Shown: positions 13,142 to 25,760, counted from the stretch's first letter. The stretch is DNA of 64,000 nt from Dama dama (GCF_033118175.1 NC_083696.1:38177001-38241000); one strand, 5' to 3'. The notes: generated by a model from the letters alone, not told the origin. Translations and numbers: made by a program.

Positions 13142-16100
13142 GTAAGAGTCTCTCTGTAATTACCTTCTCTAAAGTAAAAACACACCATTAAGTAAAAAGC
13201 CCAGGAAAATAATTGTTACTGGTAAAACATAACCATAGGGAGGAACATTTCTTCTGTCTTCGGGGATTTGCAAAGGGCTAAGCCATTGTTTGGTCTCAGT
13301 AATGGAAACCAGCATGCTGAACTCAGGAAATGTGGCCTCCAGTATTTAAGGAAGCTTCAGCTGGAGATAAGTATCAACATCTTAAATGTCCAAACAGAAC
13401 AGCATTGTTTTTTAAACTTTTTATTTAATAATGTTTCAGGTGGACAATAAAGGGACTCAACCATACATAAACAAGCATTCTCCCCTAAATTCCCCTCCAG
13501 TCCAGGCTGACACATAACATTGAGCAGAGTTCCCTATGCCATGTAGTCGGTTCTTGTCGGTTATCCATTTTAAATATAGCAGTGTGTACCTGTCCCTCCC
13601 TATCTCCCTAACTATCGCTTCCTCCATCCTTTCCCCAGGGCACCATAACAGAACACCAGAGTCTTAACGTGGACCAAAATGAAGAACTTCAGTTTGCATA
13701 AAGCCAGGCAGTTTTTTTTTTTTTAAATCACTTTTGGATGTAATATTTTGTTTATGAATTCCTTATTGCTTTGTTTTGTCCATGAACTTGTCATTTTGTT
13801 TATTTGTATATCTAGAAGACACACAACTCATTTCCATCACCATAAGTTTTTGGAAGCATATTTAAAAGTGCAAACTCTGGGACCAAATTGAATTCTTCCC
13901 TCAAAAATACAGATTAAAACACGAATTCTTAATTCATAGTATAAGCAAACAGATTGTTAACAAAGAACTCCATATGTATGTACATTGGTCAAGAGACAAG
14001 TTTATATAATTCAGTCATTTCCAAAGGATGCAGAGGTCAACCTTTACCCCTGTTAAGTCATCTTGCATCTTTTGAAGATAAATGACTATAAATACTAAAA
14101 TATACTCACTTTAGGTGCTAATCTGAAAGGTGTGGATATGGAAGGAAGTCAGATGACAGGAATTAACCTGAGAGTTGCGACCTTAAAGAACGCAAAGTTG
14201 AAGAACTGTAACCTCAGAGGGGCAACTTTGGCAGGAACTGATTTGGAGGTGAGTCACTGAGTTTTTGTTCATCCAGAATGACTGAGTAGCTCCTGCAAAA
14301 TGTATTGAAATAAAACAAAGTAGTTGGCTGTTCAGTACTGCCAGGTAACGCGCCACTGTGCTGATGGAATGCTTTTCTTTCAGTTGCTTGTTTAAACAAA
14401 TTTGAATTCCAGAGCAGAATCTGCTTACCTAAGTTACAGACACTAGGTTCAGCCTTTATTTTTCACTGGAGTAGAATTCCTTTGCCGTGTTGTTAGTGTC
14501 TGCTGGTACTACAGCGGCAGCCACAGGTACGCGTCCATCCCATCCCGCGCTCTCGGCCGTCACAGAGGGCTGAGCGGAGCTCCCGGGCTGCATGCCGCCG
14601 CCCGCTGTCTGCTTCACACACGCTGGTGTGTAGGTCAGGGCTGCGCGCTCCGTGGGTCTCACTCCTTCCCTGCCCTGTGTCTGCAAGTCTGTCCTCTGCG
14701 TCCCTTGCCCTGCCCTGCCAACGGGTTCATCAGTGCCAGTTTTCTAGATTGCATATTTGAAGACTCATCTGGCATTCAGTCTGAGCTGATTTCTCCTCTT
14801 TTCCTTGGATCTCCCTCAGGTAGATATACTTGATAGATGTTTTTTTAATCCACTTGATTGTGGTTTTCTTAAATTTTAATTCCAAACAGAATTAAATGGG
14901 GCCAGATTATTTCTTAAACTTCTTGAGAAATTGAAATGATATCTGTGTTTGAAATCAGGTTCAGGGAATGCCTGTTCTAAATTGGCATCATATTCTTTTT
15001 TGAATCTCAATCTGAGACTTCAGTTCTGTCCAGCCAGTCATCTTTTTCATCCGAGTTGTCTGCTATATATCCTCTTGAGCTGCAGATCGAGCTGGCAGAC
15101 TGCACGGCAGTTAACGGGTCTGTATCGCTGTCTGGTGGCTCTTTCTGCAACGACGGGCATGTTCTGTGGCTGTGCTGTTCAGTCCAGCACCTACCAGCCA
15201 CATCTGGCTATTTGAGGGATGGATTTGTAAATTGTATTTAATTAAAATTCATTTAAATGTAAACTGCTATATGTGACTAGGAGTATTATACTGAACAATA
15301 CAGACCTATACAAGAAAATCTGGCATAGATGGGATTCTAGAGAATAGGATGTCAATATTTAGCTTGTTGATTTTTTAAAAAATGTTTTCATCGTGTTCTT
15401 TTTTCGTTATAATACTAAGAGTACTGTTTCTGTGTTTTTGTCTGTCCTCCTTTCACTCTATACTTCCTTCCTATGCAGTCTTATTCAGTCCTAAGGTCCA
15501 CAGTACAATCCTTAATTCAGTGATCCTGTTTCATGGCCAGCATCTAGATTTCTCATCTGAATTCACCTTCTCTTGATAGCTCTTAGCAACACAGCAGCAG
15601 GCCCCGTTGAACTTGAAGGCAAAAAGAACCATCTTAAGAATGAAGGTATAAATGTATTACAGTAGGTTTATAATACAGTTATTTAATTTTTAAAATATCG
15701 TTACTGTCACCTAAGATGAGCATTTTTTCCCTTTGTTTCAGTTAGCATGTGACTACACGTGAGTTCTTTATCTAAACAGTAGAAAGCCTCCCTTTGATTG
15801 CAAAGACTAATCAGGATGACTGTTGGGACAGCTGCTAACCCTCTATCCTAAAAGGTTATGTGCAGTCACCCTTCTCTCTAACCATCATCCCCACCATCCC
15901 CAGGGACTTAGCCAAAAATCCCTGTCCCCATCTGTCGCTTTCTGATCTCAAGGGAAATTTGAAAGCAGCTACCAGTTGTGGTAGTTACACTGCTGTATAC
16001 AGATCTGTTAAAACTCACTGAATTTTATACATAATTGGGGGGTTAAAAAAAGGCAATTCCTTACTCTAAGAATGTTAATGTTAGGCAGTTACATGATACA

Positions 16101-17119
16101 ATTTACTTATTAAGTAAAATCCCTTTCTCTGTTTAAAAATCTGAGCCTTCCCCACCTCCATGCCTTTCATTATTGTTCATGGATTGTGGTAAAACCATTA
16201 AGTCACTCATTCGTGTCGGACTCTCTTGTAACCCAATGGACTATAGCCCACCAGGCTCCTCTGTCCATCAGATTCTCTAGACAAGAATACTGGAGTGAGT
16301 TGCCAGGCCCTCCTCCAGGGGATCCTCTCAGACCTGGGGATCCAACTCACATCTCCTGCATTTGTAGGCAGGTTCTTTACCACCAGCGCCACCTGGGAAG
16401 CCCCAGAGAGATGTGTAACTAAATCATTTGGCTGAATACCTGAAACTAACACAACATGGTCAATCAGCTGGGTGTGTTTTCATCACCAAGTCACGCGACC
16501 CCATGGACTGTAAACCCGCAGGCTCCTCTGTCCATGGGATTTTCCAGGCAAGAATACTGGAATGGGTTGCCATTTCTTTCTCCAAAATCAACTGTACTCC
16601 AATATAAATTTTAAAAAAAGCACAAAGATTATCTCAGGTCCCAGAAATCAGTTTCTGACACTCAGAGCCTCTGAGTTTGTCTGGCAGTGGAGCTGCCCCA
16701 TATTCCCAGGGAAGCCCATAAAATTGTTTAGATACACTTTACATTCTGGATTTTAAATGCTTCATTGTTGACCTTTGTTGGTACATATTTGTGGTGGTCA
16801 GCCTAAGTAAGCATCAACTAAAGAGAAAAAATACAGATAGAAGAAAATATGGCTTTCTCCTAAAACTTCTGAAAGTTTTCCATAAATAACTGAGTTTTAT
16901 TCTATAGGAACCTTTTCCTGATAGGCCCCAGGAACCATTTTAAGAGGAAACAGATATGCGCTTCAATCTGTTAGTTCCATGAATACCATTTGTGTCCTGC
17001 AGAACTGTGACCTGTCTGGGTGTGACCTTCAAGAAGCCAACCTGAGGGGTTCCAACGTGAAGGGCGCCATCTTTGAAGAGATGCTGACACCGCTGCACAT
17101 GTCCCAGAGCGTCAGATGA
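13036..17119 (+). CDS. KCTD9: KCTD9, C-terminal coding part (last three exons)
   Basis: The coding sequence is the join 13036-13141, 14115-14248, 17003-17119; the 5' exons lie outside the window. It encodes about 118 C-terminal residues of a protein that is 389 residues in human. The peptide is a run of pentapeptide repeats of the A(N/D)LxG type, for example CANLQG, GANLKG and CNLRGATLAG, ending in HMSQSVR and a stop. From family knowledge, KCTD9 has an N-terminal ubiquitin-like region, a BTB domain and this right-handed beta-helix-like repeat tail, and is proposed to act as a cullin-3 adaptor. All three exons have AG/GT borders and keep the frame (phases 1 and 0), so the gene looks intact. 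Its start lies to the left; GNRH1 follows about 9.5 kb downstream on the same strand. Confidence 0.95.
13142..14114 (+). other. KCTD9 intron with an L1 3'UTR fragment
   Basis: Positions about 13412-13625 match an antisense ruminant L1 3'UTR (TTGAGCAGAGTTCCCTATGC, then AAATATAGCAGTGTGTACC). The rest is unique AT-rich intron. Confidence 0.6.
14115..14248 (+). CDS. KCTD9: KCTD9 coding exon, second from last
   Basis: This 134-bp exon completes the split glycine codon and encodes 44 residues (ANLKGVDMEG to AGTDLE), all within the pentapeptide-repeat region. The acceptor is CTTTAG and the donor is GTGAGT. Confidence 0.94.
15160..15310 (+). repeat. Probable hAT-type DNA transposon remnant
   Basis: It resembles the common mammalian nonautonomous hAT end with 'CAGTCCAGCACCTACCAGCC' and 'CACATCTGGCTATTTGAG', followed by AT-rich sequence. 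Assigned by memory of the consensus only. Confidence 0.4.
16199..16404 (-). repeat. Bov-tA SINE, antisense
   Basis: The minus strand starts GGGGCTTCCCAGGTGGCGC and ends in the CCATTGGGTTACAAGAGAG region. The full tRNA-like head plus Bov body is present. Confidence 0.88.
16471..16584 (-). repeat. Partial Bov-tA/Bov-A SINE, antisense
   Basis: It contains CATGGACTGTAAACCCGCAG and CAGGCAAGAATACTGG but lacks the tRNA-like half. Confidence 0.75.
17003..17119 (+). CDS. KCTD9: KCTD9 last coding exon with stop
   Basis: It starts in frame after TGTCCTGCAG. It encodes 38 residues (NCDLSGCDLQ to HMSQSVR) followed by TGA at 17117-17119. The final residues leave the pentapeptide pattern and form the known C-terminal tail. 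Confidence 0.95.
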   Translation, partial: NCDLSGCDLQEANLRGSNVKGAIFEEMLTPLHMSQSVR

Positions 17120-18915
17120 GAGGCCTGCAGGGGGACGTGCCGAAGACGACAGATGCTTCCCCTATCACTCTTCTTTCTCCACCCACTCAGTTATCTAGAA
17201 GAAATAACACTGTACGGGAATTAAAAAAACATTTAGAGGATTATGCTTGTTCTCAGAGGTGCATAAGAGGAAAAAAGTGACTTTTTTCCCCACATTCTGG
17301 GTTTTAACAGAGAAGCACTCCTTCAGTAGATTTAGGGAAGCTAGATTAGATTGCTGCCTTTGGAGTGGAGTAGGGGGATTTGCCTGGTGGCCTTGCGACC
17401 AGGAATAAATAGTATCTATTATATTTGCTTTTAAATAGGCATGATGTTGAAATACCATCTGGGTTTGAAATGCATTTGAGGATTTTAATTTATGAAAAGC
17501 ACAACATATGCAATTATATTTATTGACTCTATAGATGCAGTACGGATATTTAAATTGTTGAACTTTACAATTTTGCAGAAGTCGTTCAGGTTTCTAAATA
17601 GCTTTAGTGGGGGCCTCTCCTACTTTGAGTATGTGTCACACCGTGTGAAGATGGTAAGATCAGACTCCCCAAGGCTCTCTTTTCAGGTTCATTTTAAGAA
17701 TTTTTTTTTTTAAGAACAAAACAGTAGCTAAATTAAAGAAACCCTGTTACTGATTGAGATAGAGTGGCAGGAAAGAGACATCATATATACATCATTGTCA
17801 GCTAAAGTTTCAGTGGAACTCTGTGGATGGCAAACAATTTACCTACAGCTTTTAACTGAGCTTTCAACTTGCAATTTCATTCTTAGCAAGCTCCACTCCA
17901 GGCCAGCCCAGGCGATTTATCTCTTTACACTACTCGCTTAGTCCCTCCCCGTACCGTCAAAACAAGCATAGGAAGAGGGTTGAAAACCAAAAACATAATT
18001 AACATTCATTTAACTCAAATGCCTGATAAACAAGACCAGCTTGGAAATAGGTGTGAAATCCAAACCCACTGCCATCAAAGCTATAAAATATGAATGAATA
18101 TGGCAGAGTCATCTTTTAGAAGTCAACAGAGTGGAACTGCAGCTCTGACCCTACAGTGGGGAACGAAGAATTTTAAACTGACAGTTTGACTACAGTTATC
18201 AAAAAGCTTAAACGGAAGTAAAGGTATGTGGCTGGTGCCAAGATGGACTATCAATTCAGTGAGCACCTTGGTTCTTACAGTTCTGGTGTGTTGTATTTTA
18301 ACACATTCTAGCCTGGCTTCCTCGAGTCACTTGCTCTGCAGGGGCAGGGCCTGAACTTCCTTACCAGTAACTGGTGTGTCCTTATGTCGACCCCAAGAGC
18401 AGGGATGTAAGCTGTGTCCAAATGGGCTCTGAATTCTCCAGACTCATCCGTGTGAGGCAAGGAATCGTTAAAAACCACTTTGTCTCCTGTGGGAGAATGA
18501 CATGTCTTCAGTATTTACATAGCTTATTCTTCTATACATATGCAAAGCTTTCCTTAACAGTAAAGGGTACATATGCATAAGTGGGAGGAGATAGACCTTT
18601 ACAGGTGAAGGAAAGCAACTTCAGAAATGAATTATTTTCTTTGCTTTATTATTTTTACCAAGACAGAGAAGTATTGTATTGAGAGATAATCTATTTTCAT
18701 AATCAATATGTGCCTAAATTATATTTAAATCATTTCACTCTGTACTATATTTTCAATAATTAGAGAATGTGTTGTTCATCCACTTAAGGGTACCTCTGTA
18801 GACATAACCTAAACCTGCAGAAGAATCTGAAAGATCCAAACACAGTATGCTTAGAAAATGCAGATTTTGGATCTAATGTGTCCTGCATTAATAAATGATG
18901 TGAAATGTTGAAAAG
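17120..18915 (+). other. KCTD9: KCTD9 3' untranslated region (probable extent)
   Basis: This is unique, AT-rich sequence directly after the stop. AATAAA hexamers occur at 17404-17409 and 18890-18895. The second lies in a plausible place for the main poly(A) site, about 1.8 kb after the stop. The real end cannot be set without transcripts; another AATAAA lies near 19575. Confidence 0.5.
18890..18895 (+). promoter_or_regulatory. Candidate KCTD9 poly(A) signal
   Basis: AATAAA hexamer about 1.77 kb after the KCTD9 stop in non-repetitive DNA. A second candidate at 17404 is only 285 bp after the stop. Confidence 0.4.
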
Positions 18916-20483
18916 GCGTTTCTTGTCTTGCTTTTGAAAATTAGAACTTTCCAAATTTACTTAATTTCTTCAGTATGCATTTAAGACCAGCCCTGAGGGT
19001 CTGTGTGAAAAAGAAGAAAGTGCCTTTAAACTTATTTCTTGAAGCATGATTATTTTATGATCCTCCTCTTAAAATCCACCATGCTAACAACACAGACATT
19101 TCATTAATGCTGAACAAAAGAAAAAGCTGTCTTCCAAGAACTCATTTGTGTTACTGTTTAGCTGATGAACATTTTTACCTGTTAGCTTTGTTGGGTTTGT
19201 GAAATACATTGTCCCTAAAGTGTTGTTGCTTGACAACCAGGAGAAAGAAGTTTAAGCAGGAAGGAACGTTTCAAACTAGTAAAACATCCCGTTAACCCTT
19301 GTAATGAAATATGATTGTACACATAGGTTTAAAACACAGTTGTTTTGGGAGGGGCGGAAAAGGCTAGAAAAGGGTTTTAAACTAGATAAGCTAATGATCT
19401 ACATTGAGAAAATTTGTACTCATGTACCTGTTTAGAGCAATATGTATTATGCTGTAATAGTCTTTCAGCTGTAATTTCAAAGCAATGAAATACTGTATAT
19501 TCATTTTCTTACAAAGCTTACCATCATAAATCAAGACAGGGTATTTTCTCTAACTCTTCATTTTATGAATTGGCAATAAATCTACCCCTAGTCAACTTTA
19601 AATCTTTAACATATGAAAAACCCTAGCAGTTTTTAAATCTCCAAGGAAATAGTCTTTAAAAGGTACAACTCTACAAGGAAAAGTAGTTATTATTTTTCAC
19701 AAAGTACCTTAGGCAGGGATTAATTATCTGAAACCCTGTCACAACCTTAGATATGTCAGCAGGAGTTCATGAGTCCTTCCTGCTGAGATTTTACATTAGG
19801 ACAAAGAAGGTTTCCATCTGTCATTCAGCAAGATTGTGTGTGTTGTATTCAGTCGCTCAGTCATGTCTGACATTGCGATCCCGTGGACTCCTCTGTCCAT
19901 GGACTACTCCAGGCAAGAATATTGGAGTGGGTTGCCATTTACTCCTCCAGGGGATCTTCCCGAGCCAGGGATCAAACCCACGTCTTTTGTGTGTCCTGCA
20001 TTGGGAGGTAGATTCTTTACCAATAGCTCTACCTACTAAATCATTATTGTTACATTTTAGTAATCTTGAGGTGCTTTTTTTAAAAGCTAAAAAAATGAAG
20101 CCATTTTCCCTTTATATAGCCATACTTTAAAATTTAAGAGATTTCTAAATTTAGGGGGGAAAAGTGTATAACTGTAAAATTCAATTCTTTTGAATCCTAT
20201 TTACTAAATTCAGCTTCATGGCAAATTCATCTGTCACTAGAACTGTGACAAGGGTCAGTTTGTCACTAAACCTCCACATTCTATTAATTGTATATTTGTT
20301 TGATACCCGATATGGTTCTGTAGAAAATAAACAAGTTTGGCCTTTGCCCTTGAGATCTATGACAGTGCTAAGGCAGGCTTCATGAGCATGACTCACAGTA
20401 AAGGAATTCACATACCATGTGGCTGCATTCATCTAAAAATTTAAAAGCATTTTTCAAAGACTGACTGTCAACTGATGGAAATT
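18916..20483 (+). other. KCTD9-GNRH1 intergenic DNA
   Basis: Mostly unique AT-rich DNA with one SINE. No exon, promoter or RNA gene is recognised. Confidence 0.5.
19845..20035 (-). repeat. Bov-tA SINE, antisense
   Basis: It contains CAGTCGCTCAGTCATGTC at its left end and the complement of the tRNA-like head (TTCTTTACCAATAGCTC) at its right end. Confidence 0.85.
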
Positions 20484-23400
20484 CTGTTCAGTTCAGTTGC
20501 TCAGTCGTGTCCCACTCTTTGCGACCCCATGAACCACAGCACGCCAGGCCTCCCTGCCCATCACCAACTCTCAGAGTCCACCCAAACCCATGTCCATTGT
20601 GTCGGTGATGCCATCCAACCATCTCATCCTCTGTAATCCCCTTCTCCTCCTGCCCCCAATCCCTCCCAGCATCAGGGTCTTTTCAAATGAGTCAGCTCTT
20701 CACATCAGGTGGCCAAAGTATTGGAGTTTCACCTTTAACATCAGTCCCTCAAATGAACACCCAGGACTGATCTCCTTTAGGATGGATTGGTTGGATCTCC
20801 TTGCAGTCCAACGGACTCTCAAGAGTCTGCTCCAACACCACAGTTCAAAAGCATCAATTCTTCGGCGCTCAGCTTTCTTTATAGTCCAACTCTCGCATCC
20901 ATACATGACCACTGGAAAAACCATAGCCCTGACTAGACGGACCTTTGTTGGCAAAGTAATGTCTCTGCTTTTTAATATGCTAATTAGGTTGGTCATAACT
21001 TTCCTTCCAAGGAGTAAGCGTCTTTTAATTTCATGGCTACAATCACCATCTGCAGTGATTTTGGAGCCCCCAAAAATAAAGTCAGCCACTGTTTCCACTG
21101 TTTCCCCATCTATTTGCCATGAAGTGATGGGACCAGATGCCATAATCTTAGTTTTCTGAATGTCGAATTTAAGCCAACTTTCTCACTCTCCTCTTCCATT
21201 TTCATCAAGAGGCTCTTTAGTGCTTCTTCACTTTCTACCATAAGGGTGGTGTCATCTGCTTATCTGTTACTGATATTTCTCCCGGCAATCTTGATTCCAG
21301 CTTGTGCTTCCTCCAGCCCAGCGTTTCTCATGATGTACTCTGCATATAAGTTAAATAAGCAGGGTGACAATATATAGCCTTGAGTACTCCTTTTCCTAAT
21401 TGGAACCAGTCTGTAGTTCCATGTCCAGTTCTAACTGTTGCTTCCTGACCTGCATACAGGTTTCTCAAGAGGCAGGTCACGTAGTCTGGTATCCCCATCT
21501 CTTTCAGAATTTTCCACAGTTTATTGTGATCCACACAGTCAAAGGCTTTGGCATAGTCAATAAAGCAGAAATAGATGTTTTTCTGGAACTTTCTTGCTTT
21601 TTCAATGATCCATCAGACATTGGCGATTTGATCTCTGGTTCTGCTGCCTTTTCTAAAACCAGCTTGAACATCTGGAAGTTCACAGTTCATGTATTGCTGA
21701 AGCCTGGCTTGGAGAATTTTAACTTTACTAGTGTGTGAGATGAGTGCAATTGTGCGGTACTTTGAGCATTCTTTGGCATTGCCTTTCTTAGGGATTGGAA
21801 TGAAAACTGACCTTTTCCAGTCCTGTGGCCACTGCTGAGTTTTCCAGATTTGCTGGCATATTGAGTGCAGCACTTTCACAGCATCATCTTTCAGGATTTG
21901 AAATAGCTCAACTGGAATTCCATCACCTCCACTAGCTTTGTTTGTAGTGATGCTTCCTAAAGACCACTTGAGTTCACATTCCAGGATGTCTGGCTCTAGG
22001 TGAGTAATCCCACCATCGTGATTATCTGGGTTGTGAAGATCTTTTTTGTACAATTCTTCTGTGTATTCTTGCCACCTCTTCTTAATATCTTCTGCTTCTC
22101 TTAGGCCCATACCATTTCTGTCCTTTATTGAGCCCATCTTTGCATGAAATGTTCCCTTGGTATCTCTAGTCTTTCCTGTTTGATTGTTTTCCTCTATTTC
22201 ATTGCATTGATCACTGAGGAAGGCTTTCTTATCTCTTCTTGCTATTCTTTGGAACTCTGTATTCAAATGGGTATATCTTTCCTTTTCTCCTTTGCTTTTT
22301 GCTTCGCTTCTTTTCACAGCTATTTGTAAGCCCTCCTCAGACAGCCATTTTGCTTTTATGCATTTCTTTTTCTTGTGGATTGTCTTGATTGATGTCTCCT
22401 GTACAATGTCACAAACCTTCGTCCATAGTTCATCAGGCACTCTGTCTGTCAGATCTAGTCCCTTAAATCTATTTCTCACTTCCACTGTATAGTCACAAGG
22501 GATTTGATTTAGGACATACCTGAATGGTCTAGTGGTTTTCTCCACTTTCTTCAATTTCAGTCTGAATTCGGCAATAAGGAGTTCATGATCTGAGCCACAG
22601 TCAGCTTGGGTCTTGTTTTTGCTGACTGTATAGAGCTTCTCCATCTGTGACTGCAAAAAATATAATCAATCTGATTTCTGTGTCAACCACTGGTGATGTC
22701 CATGTATAGAGTCTTCTCTTGTGTTGTTGGAAGAGGGTGTTTGCTATGACCAGTGCGTTCTCTTGGCAAAACTCTATTAGCCTTTGACCTGTTTCATTCT
22801 GTTTCCAAGGCCAAATTTGCCTGTTACTCCAGGTGTTTCTTGACTTCCTACTTTTGCATTCGAGTCTCCTGTAATGAAAAGGACATCTTTTTGGGGTGTT
22901 AGTTCTAGAAGGTCTTGTAGGTGTTCATAGCACTGTTCAACTTCAGCTTCTTCAGCATTACTGGTCATGGCATAGACTTGGATTACCGTGATATTGAATG
23001 GTTTGCCTTGGAGACGAACAGAGATCATTCTGTCGTTTTTGAGATTGCATCCAAGTGCTGTGTTTTGGACTCTCCTGTTGACTATGATGACTATGATGGC
23101 TATGATGGGATTCCTGCCCATGGTAGTAGATATAATGGTCATTTGAGTTAAATTCACCCCTTCCAGTCCATCTTAGTTCCCTGATTCCTAGAATGTTCAT
23201 TCTTGTCATCTCCTGTTTGACCACTTCCAATTTGCCTTGATTCATGGACCTAACATTCCAAGTTCCTATGCAATATTGCTGTTTAAAGCATTGAACCTTG
23301 CTTCTATCACCAGTCCCATCCACAACTGGGTGTTGTTTTTGCTTTGGCTCCATCCCTTCATTCTTTCTGGAGTTATTTCTCCACTAATCTCCAGAAGCAT

Positions 23401-23795
23401 ATTGGGCACCTACCGACCTGGGGAGTTCATCTTTCAGGGTCCTATTGTTTTGCCTTTTCATACTGTTCATGGGGTTCTCAAGGCAAGAATACTGAAGTGG
23501 TTTGCCAGTCCCTTCTCCAGTGGACCACATTCTGTCAGACCTCTCCACCATGACCCGTCCATCTTGGGTGGCCCCACACAGCATGGCTTAGTTTCATTGA
23601 GTTAAACAAGGCTGTGGTCCATGTGATCAGATTGGCTAGTTGTCTGTGATTGTGGTTTCAGTCTGTCTGCCCTCTGATGCCCTCTCTCAGTACCTAGCAT
23701 CTTACTTGGGTTTCTCTTACCTTGGACGCCGACCCTGGCCTTGGTCGTGGGGTAGCTCCTTTCCACCACGCTTCCGCGTCATCGCAGCCCCTGCG
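20484..23795 (-). mobile_element. Near full-length Bov-B (RTE) LINE, antisense
   Basis: It runs from the 3' tail at 20484 (TTCAGTTCAGTTGCTCAG) to the C/G-rich 5' end near 23795. The minus strand shows endonuclease (about 23150-22780, FITGDSNAKVGSQ), a 347-codon open frame at 22656-21613 spanning the EN-RT linker and early RT (SVFIPIPKKGNAKECSKYR), then RT (21534-20700). The catalytic YADD box near 21260 reads stop-A-D-D, and several frameshifts separate the pieces. It is therefore inactive. It lies between KCTD9 and GNRH1. Confidence 0.92.
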
Positions 23796-24965
23796 CTACC
23801 AGTAATCCAAGGACACTTAACCAGGGATAAAAGATTAACATGACAAGGATCAAAGTCTCAACTCCCCTTTCATCAGTCTTAACCAAAGACACATCTGCTT
23901 CACCAATACTTGTTACAGCACATCACAACTTAAACAGCATCCATCATTCAGACAAAATGGACTCTTGTTGAAAACCAGCCTCTCATTACCTTCATAGGGA
24001 GATAAGATCCCATTCCTCCATGTCACAATGGCCCTTAAATTATTCAAAGTATCTAAATGAGATAAAGTCAATCACTTACATTCTATTTTCTAAATCCCCC
24101 TCTATTTGCAATTAAAGTTCATCTTCTTCCCTACGCTATCTGACAACCTCCACAGCGGTGGCTGGGCAAAGAAGTTTATTTGGGTGGACCAACATTGCTT
24201 TTTATGCCAAAATCCTTGCAGATGTAATTTATTCTAGAGGACATTGGGCAACAAGTGACTGATCTGGCATCCTACTCAAGGAGAAATTTCCAATCTTAAC
24301 TCTAAAGTGAACACACATCCAGTTATTTTGATGTTTAGCGAATGTAACATTTTACTGCTTAGCGAATGTAACATACCTTCATCCAACTGGACATGAAGAT
24401 TTAATTCTGAGTCAGTTAAAACACATCTTAGATGCAGAAAAGGAAACAGATCTAATCAGGTTAAGAGGTCCTTACCTTTCATTCATTCATTCCAATCTAG
24501 ATTTATTGAATGCTGACTAAATGCTGGGGACTTATTAATAGATGCTTAAATAAGATGCGATCTTTTGACTATCATGACTTACAGACTGGGGTAAATTAGG
24601 GGAAGATAATCATGTATTCAAATAAATATAATAAAGAGTAATGGTTCTCTTTTTTAAATGCTTTTACTGTGTAAATATAACGTCCAGTGGCTCACTTCTG
24701 GGGTGGAATGTCTATCTTTGAAATTTAGATCATGAGATCTGCTTTTCAGGGCTGTAATAATGAGCAAGGTTAGATTCATTCACATGCCAGGTAACTATTA
24801 TTTCTCATCTTTGTACTCCCATGACCTTTAGCATAGGGATTTGTGTCTTTTAACTCAATAACCATCTACTGAAATGAGCTGAACCTCTGGCTGGTTATTT
24901 TTGCACTAGGCACATTCAAACTGCTACATTTCTCTTTACCTTTTTGATACTATAGAAGGCTGGCA
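23796..24965 (+). other. Intergenic DNA upstream of GNRH1
   Basis: No gene is seen. A 16-bp direct repeat TTAGCGAATGTAACAT occurs at 24335-24350 and 24359-24374. About 24480-24540 (ATTCATTCATT, TTTATTGAATGCTGACTAAA) resembles an ancient interspersed repeat. Confidence 0.45.
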
Positions 24966-25428
24966 AGAAAGACAATGTGGTATATATACACAATGGAATA
25001 CTACTCAGCCATACAAAAGAACGGAATAATACCATTTGCAGCACCATGGATGGACCTAGAGATTCTCATACTAAGTGAGCCAGACAGACAAACATAGCCT
25101 ATTGTTTATATGCGAGATCTCAAATATGATACAAATGAACTTATTTGCAAAACTGAAATAGAATCTGAGACATAGAAAACACATTTAGGGTTACCAGAGG
25201 AAAAAGGAGGGGGATAAATGAGTTTGGGATCAGCAGATGATACACATTACTGTATATAAAATACAAACAGCAAGGACATAGTGTATAGCACAGGCAACCA
25301 CACTCAATATTGTGTAATAACCTATAAGGGAAAAGCACCTGAAAAAGAATATATGTACATATATTTTTTGGTATATATATATATAAATATATACATGCAC
25401 ACACATATACACACATGCACACATATGG

Positions 25429-25617
25429 GCTTCCCTCAGCTGGTAAAGAATCTACCTGCAATGAGGGAGACCTGGGTTCAAATCCCTGGGTTGGGAAGAT
25501 CCCTGGAAGAGGGCAAGGCACTCCAGTATTCTGGCCTGGAGAATCCCCGTGGACAGGGCAGTCTGGTGGGCTGCAGTCCACAGGGTCACAGAGTCAGACA
25601 CAACCGAGTAACTAAGC
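25429..25617 (+). repeat. Bov-tA SINE, sense
   Basis: It starts GGCTTCCCTCAGCTGGTAAA and ends in the GAGTCAGACACAACCGAGTA tail. It is inserted in the AT/CA microsatellite of the surrounding L1. Confidence 0.9.
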
Positions 25618-25760
25618 ACATATATGCATACATACATACGTGTGTATGATCGCTTCGCTTTAACTAAGCACATACACGCATACATACATACATACATACG
25701 TGTGTATGATCACACTGCTTTAACTAAGCACATACATACGTGTGCATGATTGCATCGCTT
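25609..25760 (+). repeat. Three-copy tandem repeat (52, 60 and 40 bp)
   Basis: The units start at 25609, 25661 and 25721, each with TAACTAAGCACATA, a CATA microsatellite, CGTGTGxATGAT and a final GCTT. The first unit overlaps the tail of the Bov-tA. Confidence 0.85.

Larger units (their letters stand above)
14249..17002 (+). other. Last KCTD9 intron
   Basis: This 2.75 kb intron holds a small CpG-rich patch (about 14520-14660), a probable hAT remnant near 15160-15310 and two Bov-tA copies near its end. No additional exon is seen. The open frames of 60-90 codons have no recognisable product. Confidence 0.6.

Noticed and set aside
21613..22656. A 347-codon minus-strand open frame, the longest in the window
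   Set aside because: It is the linker and early reverse-transcriptase part of a decayed Bov-B LINE, not a host gene.
25380..25760. Regularly spaced repeats that could look like a CRISPR array
   Set aside because: This is a eukaryotic microsatellite and tandem duplication with unequal units and no unique spacers.
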